A stretch of 64,000 nt of DNA. It comes from Bacteroidota bacterium (GTDB taxonomy: Bacteria > Bacteroidota > Bacteroidia > Bacteroidales > Prolixibacteraceae). Where the stretch lies: the NCBI GenBank assembly GCA_023251455.1, contig JAHEYT010000022.1:1-64000 (forward strand), written 5' to 3'. A program made the translations under genes and the position numbers. This document shows, in pieces, positions 39,001 to 44,376 of the stretch; within the stretch, counting starts at the first letter, position 1, and each line of letters starts with the position of its first letter. Below the pieces are notes generated by a model that saw nothing but the letters and a program-made list of their open reading frames with translations, did no database searches and had not been told where the DNA came from.

Positions 39001-39387
39001 TTTTTCTTCCGCTACATTTCCGGAAGTAAGTTGCTTTTGCATGGCAAGCAATGCGCCCTGCTCTGCTACAAGGTCGCGCCTTGCGGTTGCCAGTGCCGAG
39101 GAAGCTGCAATCTTATCTTTACCCGTTGAGCTGCTAACAGTATTATTTAGTTCCTTGATTTGTTGCTGAAGGTCTTTTATGGCCTGCTTCTGAATCTGAA
39201 TAGATGCCTTTAATTGCGTTGCAGTCTGGGTGGCAAAATCGTTCATTGCCTTGGTCATCTTTACCGCTTCTTTCTCAACAGTATCAGTAACACCGGCAAT
39301 CTCAGCTTTCATCTTTGCACCCTCTGCCGCAAAATTGGTATGCTTCAGTACAAAATCAATATCTACAGGTTCAACAGAGTTGCTCAT
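36085..39387 (-). CDS. phage tail tape-measure-like coiled-coil protein
   Basis: 1100 aa; N-terminal DIDFVLKHTNFAAEGAKMKAEIAGVTDTVEKEA; hydrophobic patch GGLGRWAVGLFSVVAAMKV; long Lys/Glu/Gln-rich helices. Confidence 0.68.
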   Translation of the reverse strand: MSNSVEPVDIDFVLKHTNFAAEGAKMKAEIAGVTDTVEKEAVKMTKAMNDFATQTATQLKASIQIQKQAIKDLQQQIKELNNTVSSSTGKDKIAASSALATARRDLVAEQGALLAMQKQLTSGNVAEEKSQTSLIGGLGRWAVGLFSVVAAMKVTKEIIESTEKTSSFFEKTMNAATTATNYFFRAIASGDWSNFWEGMDRAVLGAVKYTEEMEKVERRTIEQEVKSAEAQKQISDLRSGTFDKGVENTDKLIQNLSKIIEIQKVDFTRQAVIAKDKYELTKNQMALDNKMSADKIEALTFEYTKNEQLMALAERYNEVSKKLGAGIKSDYLQRSRPEKYTELKNELLLINSELETAYGMTGKEAVDLVAKFEKPTLKALKSLAELKKSQVQLEGQSQIGSRRDENQLAAAINRKQTAVDEAAQKAQDKANQLSKKQIDYESEIGRQRISNQIEIEQTLLNSQKDSAEKQRKQAELDFRKTLVDIANQKESQLKKVNEANGGIDLKTGKKTDKYVSVLPEADQKQVDEKVIAAEELKNSKVDAINEKAGEKIKEIWQEVSDFRLKGIEKEKAAINKYYDEQEKSATEAKDAALLAAIPTLRNSANTEIDNKYALQKIDFEEKIEKQKNQIQATGFDREAKLMKLNFDTWVKYNNQRIALLKKSNDPKDKQNAQLLQGEIEIETLTRKSKLQDDILNSARQFTGEMIEQLGLSQDESKQLQGMADIVMNLASGNFVGAAFGAASTLITALSSGTKKEDPTTKALENVNELLKQQSTILANLAGSNYFELAAKQFDEYGKAIDLNNQKLQTSHILTKEEYAAAQKYFNQQKKDFPNGPLAQIGWQKYRSQLSGETANWTPDDFVKAYADGSLVLDKQQIEWVQGIVESQKQRAELLQETFRNALGFDASEVSDSIYQGIEDGLRLGENSLGGFAQSFGELMKKALMQAIIDSTNTDITTNFLPKIKEFLQNDEVGPNGEKISPREQAILEGIYSTIVKSGEENSAAVKLVTDQYGVGASSSTAMTGIYRNLTEDTGSALIGQLTAVRIDIKDVLKQIAMGQDDASRTLLYMRQIAENTSYNKELVVIRDEMKDMNKTLKDRL

Positions 39388-39426
39388 CTTTTTGTTATTT
39401 AGTTTTTGAATAATTTGATTTTAAAA

Positions 39427-39454
39427 TGTCCGGGGAAGGTCAGTCCCCCGGACA
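39427..39454. promoter_or_regulatory. leader hairpin unit 3 (upstream of tape-measure-like gene)
   Basis: TGTCCGGGG AAGGTCAGTC CCCCGGACA, followed by GGCTAAAGG box. Confidence 0.6.
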
Positions 39455-39499
39455 AAGGCTAAAGGCTGTGAGAAAGAGCCGAAAAGCCTACCATGAGAA

Positions 39500-40141
39500 T
39501 TAATATTTTCGTATGAAATGTACGTCAAGTTGACCGCGTCCATTTATCCAACGAATCCCTGGAACAACTTCCTGTCTGTGTATTTGTTGGCCTGTAACTT
39601 TTTCCAATTCAGTAAGGCCGTCGCAAACTTTCCAAAGTAATTTAGTTACTTCAATCTGCTTTTTGCCAACTGCATAAACAGTGTGCAAATCATCAATCAT
39701 TGTTTTATAGTTTGGATTTAAAACAACCTTATTTTCTTCCTTATTAAAATCTGTGTAATTGAAGTATCTCCAATCTTCTGGGCTTAATTCAGTTAGTAAT
39801 GTCAAAACCGTTTTAATCTCTTCATGATTAATCTCCAACAGTTCATAGAACTTTTCTTTCTTAAGTTTAAGCCCTAATATTTTTTGGTCGGTGTGATTAG
39901 AATCAATCGTCAGTTGCTTTAAATAATTGCTGATAATTCGTTCTGAGTGTTCTTCGAAATCAAACTCTAGCATTATAGAGCAATAGTTGTGCAACGTTTG
40001 TTCAAGCTTGTCCAAGTCTGGGGAATAACCCCATTCTTGCAATTTGGTTAATACAGTACCTAAAATTTTGCATACATGTGGGCATCTTTCAACTTCGGAT
40101 TCAATGGCCAGCGTGTCTTTTGTAATAACTAGTTTTTCCAT
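39500..40141 (-). CDS. hypothetical element protein
   Basis: ORF 213 aa in tight array. Confidence 0.6.
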   Translation of the reverse strand: MEKLVITKDTLAIESEVERCPHVCKILGTVLTKLQEWGYSPDLDKLEQTLHNYCSIMLEFDFEEHSERIISNYLKQLTIDSNHTDQKILGLKLKKEKFYELLEINHEEIKTVLTLLTELSPEDWRYFNYTDFNKEENKVVLNPNYKTMIDDLHTVYAVGKKQIEVTKLLWKVCDGLTELEKVTGQQIHRQEVVPGIRWINGRGQLDVHFIRKY

Positions 40142-40165
40142 GATTTGATTATTTTAAAATTAAGG

Positions 40166-40651
40166 TCAAAATTTCTTTGTAAGGGATTCAATATCTGTAA
40201 AAAGACGTTTTTTTGCTTCTCCATAGTTATTATCGCATAGCGTCAGGTAGTCATTCACTTTTTGTTTTATCGCCTCTTTGGGTATGCCCTTATAGTCTAC
40301 CAACATAATGAACATCTTTTCAATAGTTTCGAGGTAAAGCAAATTTTCAGGAGAGTCGGATAAGCCTATCTTACTGGCTTCTTTAGCTTTAAAATTTAAA
40401 ACGTTTGGTAAATCGGTCAGAAGAGTCTTTTTTGCTTTCTCGTAGTCGTATCTATTTTCAATTAGGCAACAGTCAACCTTCTTTTTTAGGTTTTGTGATG
40501 AGAACGTACTATCAACCATTTTCATCATAAATTCAATACTCTCAAAAAAAAGATTATTCGCTTTTATATCGAGAGGTGTAAGTTTTTGGGCAGTTAATTT
40601 GTCGCTTAGCAGGATGGGGTATATACTTCCATAAATAATTGGATCAGACAT
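40166..40651 (-). CDS. hypothetical protein with two copies of a ~50-aa module
   Basis: FFESIEFMMKMVDS...KKKVDCCLIENRYDYEKAKKTLLTDL and YLETIEKMFIMLVD...KQKVNDYLTLCDNNYGEAKKRLFTDIE. Confidence 0.65.
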   Translation of the reverse strand: MSDPIIYGSIYPILLSDKLTAQKLTPLDIKANNLFFESIEFMMKMVDSTFSSQNLKKKVDCCLIENRYDYEKAKKTLLTDLPNVLNFKAKEASKIGLSDSPENLLYLETIEKMFIMLVDYKGIPKEAIKQKVNDYLTLCDNNYGEAKKRLFTDIESLTKKF

Positions 40652-40670
40652 AGCTTTGATATTTTAAAGT

Positions 40671-40940
40671 TTAGGGTTGTGTTTCTATGGGAGTCTGAAT
40701 CTGGGTTTCAAAATCAGCAAAAAGATGTTTTTTCGCTTCCTCATAATTGTTGTCATATTGCACCAGGTAGTCATTCACTTTTTGCCTTAGCATCTCAGTT
40801 GTACCGTCATCAATCATTTCAAATAGCATGATCAGCGATTCGATATAAAGCACATTCGCATAAGAACCTGCAAAGTCAATTGTTTTGGCCTTACTTTTAG
40901 TTGATCGAAAGAACTTCGGGATTTTTAATTTAAATGTCAT
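40671..40940 (-). CDS. hypothetical protein with one copy of the same ~50-aa module
   Basis: YIESLIMLFEMIDD...RQKVNDYLVQYDNNYEEAKKHLFADFE. Confidence 0.6.
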   Translation of the reverse strand: MTFKLKIPKFFRSTKSKAKTIDFAGSYANVLYIESLIMLFEMIDDGTTEMLRQKVNDYLVQYDNNYEEAKKHLFADFETQIQTPIETQP

Positions 40941-40951
40941 ATCGGTAGTTT

Positions 40952-41260
40952 TTAAAGTATTGGGCTTGATCCTTCACCGTATTTTTCAGCTTGGTAATTC
41001 ATCCGGGCGGAGAACTGTTCGGAGGGTTCGGTATTCAAAGCCTCTGAAATGGCTTTCATGGCCTCAGTTTCCTTAGTTTTATTTTCAGTTAAGTATTCGG
41101 CTGTGGCTTTTAATACGTCGGGGAAGTGCAGATTTCTAACGTCACCGTTCAAAACTCTTAAAACGGTATAGTAGCCTAATCCGGAACGGTCGGAAATAGC
41201 TTTTACCGCCCCATGAGCTAACCTTTTTCGAACGTCTGATAAATCAATAATTGTGTCCAT
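40952..41260 (-). CDS. HTH regulator (phage repressor/activator-like)
   Basis: VRKRLAHGAVKAISDRSGLGYYTVLRVLNGDVRNLHFPDVLKATAEYL HTH-like; twin palindromes in its promoter; start taken at MDTII 41260. Confidence 0.68.
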   Translation of the reverse strand: MDTIIDLSDVRKRLAHGAVKAISDRSGLGYYTVLRVLNGDVRNLHFPDVLKATAEYLTENKTKETEAMKAISEALNTEPSEQFSARMNYQAEKYGEGSSPIL

Positions 41261-41288
41261 TTGTGCAGCTTTATTATTTATAACTGCA

Positions 41289-41358
41289 CAAATATAAATA
41301 AATGTTTGACTAATATTAGTCAAACACAATAAAATGTTTGAATAAAATTACTCAAACA
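41289..41358 (-). promoter_or_regulatory. promoter with twin 24-bp operator palindromes
   Basis: -7 TATATTTG (41289-41296, minus); TGTTTGACTAATATTAGTCAAACA (41303-41326, perfect) and TGTTTGAATAAAATTACTCAAACA (41335-41358). Confidence 0.75.
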
Positions 41359-41368
41359 TTGTTAAAAC

Positions 41369-41401
41369 AAATAAAGTCAGGTGTTTAGCCTGACTTTATT
41401 T
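41369..41401 (-). terminator. hairpin terminator downstream of the 243-aa gene
   Basis: AAATAAAGTCAGG TGTTTAG CCTGACTTTATTT, 13-bp stem. Confidence 0.8.
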
Positions 41402-41426
41402 TAAACTGGTGGCTATATTTCTTAAA

Positions 41427-42158
41427 TTAAATGCTTAGTTCTTTGTAATACGGCCTAGTATGTTCATCTGTAAAATCGAAAATGTTACAATATTTCTCTA
41501 CCAAACCTTCAAACTTTCGTCCCCCTCTGAAAATCCAATTTAGCTTCTCAAAACTCTTATAAAAAATAATTCTATTCAGTATCTCAATTGTTCTTTTAAC
41601 ATCATACAGGCAATTATTTTCAATTAAGAAACGTTCAAGTTCGGTTTGAACAATAGAAGAATACCAACTAAAAAGACTCATTCCCTTTGATTGATTTTCA
41701 TTTAATGAAAATGGCTCATTGAAAAATAAATCGATATTAATCCCGGCTTTATTTTTGTCTCGTTCATACAAATTTACAGTCAACGACTCGCCAGCCCATC
41801 GGTTTTCAAAGGAATCTAAATCCAGTTCAAGAATAAAAATACTCTGATAATAATTATAAATAGCTGCAAACAGAGTTGTATCAAAATCATTGAATTCAGT
41901 GATTAACATGTTGGCTACATTGGTTATTATAATCGCTTCGTTTTCAATAATTTTGATGCATTCTTTATTGTCAGAATTTGTTATTTCAGCAAAATCATTT
42001 TCAGTATAGTACTCATTAAAAGCTTTTGATTTTACCTTCGTATTTTGTCTGTTGGCAGTAACGAGGGCATAAATGCTAAAATACCGATCACCATTAATGA
42101 TGTAAGGCTTAAGATTAGTATTTAAATAGTGTTTTACTGTTATCTTTCCCATTATCAA
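41427..42158 (-). CDS. uncharacterised 243-aa element protein
   Basis: Intact ORF with coding-like composition; no confident family. Confidence 0.6.
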   Translation of the reverse strand: MIMGKITVKHYLNTNLKPYIINGDRYFSIYALVTANRQNTKVKSKAFNEYYTENDFAEITNSDNKECIKIIENEAIIITNVANMLITEFNDFDTTLFAAIYNYYQSIFILELDLDSFENRWAGESLTVNLYERDKNKAGINIDLFFNEPFSLNENQSKGMSLFSWYSSIVQTELERFLIENNCLYDVKRTIEILNRIIFYKSFEKLNWIFRGGRKFEGLVEKYCNIFDFTDEHTRPYYKELSI

Positions 42159-42261
42159 GCTTTAAAATGCTGAAAAATTGGTTTTTATACTCGTTCTATT
42201 CTCACAAAGATACAGCGATTGCCGGAAAAATAAAATGTCTAACAGTTATAAACAAATTAAC

Positions 42262-42573
42262 CTACCATTTAAAGTGTGGAATTTCGATCTTTAGTTTCTG
42301 TGGGGTGGGTTTTAACTTCATTACTTCGTTGATCTGATCGTTATTCAACTGGAGCCGGTCTGTGATGGTTCTTTCAGCTAAATCAAATTCATTAATGAGT
42401 TGCTTTATTGTCTCTTCGTACTTTAACCGGCATATTGAAGTGTGATAATAGTAGCGCAAAATCAATTTTCTGTCTCTTTTATTGATTAGGGTTTCAGATC
42501 GACCGCGGCCCAGCTTAATGGGTCCCGTTTCTTCAGCAAAAAAGGGCTTAAATAACTTTTGATTACCCCGCAT
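42262..42573 (-). CDS. small element protein, possible HTH
   Basis: 103 aa; YEETIKQLINEFDLAERTITDRLQLNNDQI resembles an HTH; first gene after the promoter-distal noncoding region. Confidence 0.55.
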   Translation of the reverse strand: MRGNQKLFKPFFAEETGPIKLGRGRSETLINKRDRKLILRYYYHTSICRLKYEETIKQLINEFDLAERTITDRLQLNNDQINEVMKLKPTPQKLKIEIPHFKW

Positions 42574-42587
42574 ACTTTGGTTTTCAA

Positions 42588-42609
42588 CAAAAATAAAAAA
42601 TCTGCTTTA
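42588..42609 (-). promoter_or_regulatory. predicted promoter of the 103-aa gene with overlapping AAAGCAGATTT site
   Basis: Minus: TAAAGCAGATTTTT|TATTTTTG; same 12-mer inverted at 31490-31501. Confidence 0.5.
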
Positions 42610-42845
42610 TTAGTATGCGCTTGTTGCTTAAAGGTTATAAACAATTAATCTATTATCCGGATCATTGTCAAAATGATCTAAGTCCTTGTTAAATTATGGC
42701 ATTGCGTATCGAATATTCGCGTTAACAAACCCCGCTTGCAGCGCATTAAAACCTGCGCACACACGTTTTTAATTGCAAAATCAACAAAAATTTAACTAAA
42801 TTAGCTGTAAATAAGCTATTTACACACTCTTAAGAATATTATGTT

Positions 42846-42975
42846 GTGGTATTATAGGGGGGTGTATCCCTGCATTTTACACCACTTTAGGCATATTTTT
42901 TAGCACTAATGGGGTACTTATCCCTATGTTTTTTAGTGCTTTTTGTTCGGGTGTTACCCTTTCTTCTGTTCGGGT
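42846..42975. repeat. cluster of GGGT...ACCC/CCC palindromes and nested hairpins
   Basis: GGGGGGTGTATCCCTGCATTTTACACC; AGCACTAATGGGGTACTTATCCCTATGTTTTTTAGTGCT; CGGGTGTTACCC. Confidence 0.5.
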
Positions 42976-43216
42976 AAAGCCATTTTAAGGACATTTTAAG
43001 CGTAAAACTTTAACTATCCTGGAAGTGCCTTTTGGGTCTTTAAATGGCATTTTTATCTCATTTAAAGGAGTTTTAAGTAAAGCCCTAAATGGTGCAAATG
43101 GCCTTATTTTATTAGGATTTCCATCGTTATTCACAGCTAAATTAAACTTACACAAAAAAAAGGCCCAAAAATGAGCCCTGTAATTAAAGTAAGTTTAAAC
43201 CGAAATTAAACTTTCG

Positions 43217-43299
43217 TAGCAATTTGTTTTGCCTCGCTAATTTTTAAGTTGTAGTTAATCAGATAAATACAAACTGTTGTTTTATGCAATTTGTTTTAT
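43217..43299. repeat. candidate right-end transposase sites R2 (43217-43233) and R1 (43286-43299)
   Basis: TAGCAATTTGTTTTGCC and GCAATTTGTTTTAT, inverted relative to L1/L2 at 29.2 kb. Confidence 0.45.
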
Positions 43300-43322
43300 C
43301 CCCCTTAAATACTTTTTTTGGT

Positions 43323-43547
43323 TCAATTCAAATTCAATTCAATATTACCGACATTCCCTGATTTCAATACTCCAAGTTGTGATGCAAAGTTTAAAATTGC
43401 ATCAATACTGCTCTGTGAGGGTTCGAAACCGATCTGATTAAAATCGACATCAAATTCATCCGAATTATTAAGATGTAGGATTTCAACTTCCTTTTTACCG
43501 GCATAATATGAATTGATCAAATAATTCAAGGTAGAGAATTTACTCAT
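43323..43547 (-). CDS. small hypothetical protein in operon with ECF sigma factor (probably host)
   Basis: 74 aa; ...EPSQSSIDAILNFASQLGVL; follows sigma gene on the same strand. Confidence 0.55.
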   Translation of the reverse strand: MSKFSTLNYLINSYYAGKKEVEILHLNNSDEFDVDFNQIGFEPSQSSIDAILNFASQLGVLKSGNVGNIELNLN

Positions 43548-43616
43548 AGGCTAACGTTATTGTTTTTAGTTATGCAGAAATAACGCAGCCTGAGTATTAT
43601 TATTGCGATGCTCTTC

Positions 43617-44210
43617 TTAAATTTTCGTCAGGCTCAGATTTTTTTTCTCAATCAATTTCCGGAGATTGATCAGGGCATAACGCATCCGACCCAAAGCCGT
43701 GTTAATACTGACGTCCGTCAAATCGGAAATCTCCTTGAAACTTAATCCCTGATAATGCCTCATCATAATTACCTGACGCTGGTCGTCTGGCAATTCCTCA
43801 ATCAAAAGGCGTACATCACTGGTAATTTGGTCGTAAACCAACTTGTCTTCGATATTCTCTTCCGAATATTTCTGAGAATTGAAAAGGTCGATGCTGGTGT
43901 CATCGTTCGAAGTAGTACTTAGCAATTTCTCTTTCCTGAAATGATCGATAATCAGGTTATGGGAAATACGAAGCACCCAGGAAATAAATTTACCGTTTTC
44001 GGTATATTTCCCAGATTTCAACGATCGGATAACCTTAATAAAGGTATCCTGAAAGATGTCCTCTGCAAGATGATGGTTTTTTACGATTAAAACAATGTAG
44101 GTAAAAACTCTCTTTTTATGGCGGGCAATTAATAGTTCAATAGATGCCTGATCACCATCGACAAATTGTTTTACGAGCGAATTGTCGCTCAGATCTTCTG
44201 TTCTGAACAT
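43617..44210 (-). CDS. ECF-type RNA polymerase sigma-70 factor
   Basis: AEDIFQDTFIKVIRSL region 2; LPDDQRQVIMMRHYQGLSFKEISDLTDVSINTALGRMRYALINLRKLIE region 4. Confidence 0.93.
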   Translation of the reverse strand: MFRTEDLSDNSLVKQFVDGDQASIELLIARHKKRVFTYIVLIVKNHHLAEDIFQDTFIKVIRSLKSGKYTENGKFISWVLRISHNLIIDHFRKEKLLSTTSNDDTSIDLFNSQKYSEENIEDKLVYDQITSDVRLLIEELPDDQRQVIMMRHYQGLSFKEISDLTDVSINTALGRMRYALINLRKLIEKKNLSLTKI

Positions 44211-44376
44211 GACTCTGAATTATTATGTGACTGTTTTCAATAATTAAAGAGTATAGTTCCGTCGATAGGCAAGCTTTTTTGAATGAGAGTTAAACAATTT
44301 GCTAATTTTGTGCTGGTAAAAGTCGATCAATTTTTCGAATAAACCAAATTTTTTTGCATTTATAATAACATAACGA

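Larger units (their letters stand above)
29197..43299. mobile_element. Mu-like transposable element / degenerate prophage (boundaries inferred)
   Basis: MuA- and MuB-type genes, tape-measure-like gene, HTH regulator; outer limits from inverted paired sites at both ends and host genes (SPFH, ECF operon) on either side. Confidence 0.55.

Noticed and set aside
29183-43311. TTAAATA flanking both ends as a definitive target-site duplication
   Set aside because: A/T-rich 7-mer, unequal spacing to the end sites and no TG/CA tips; kept only as a weak clue within the element finding
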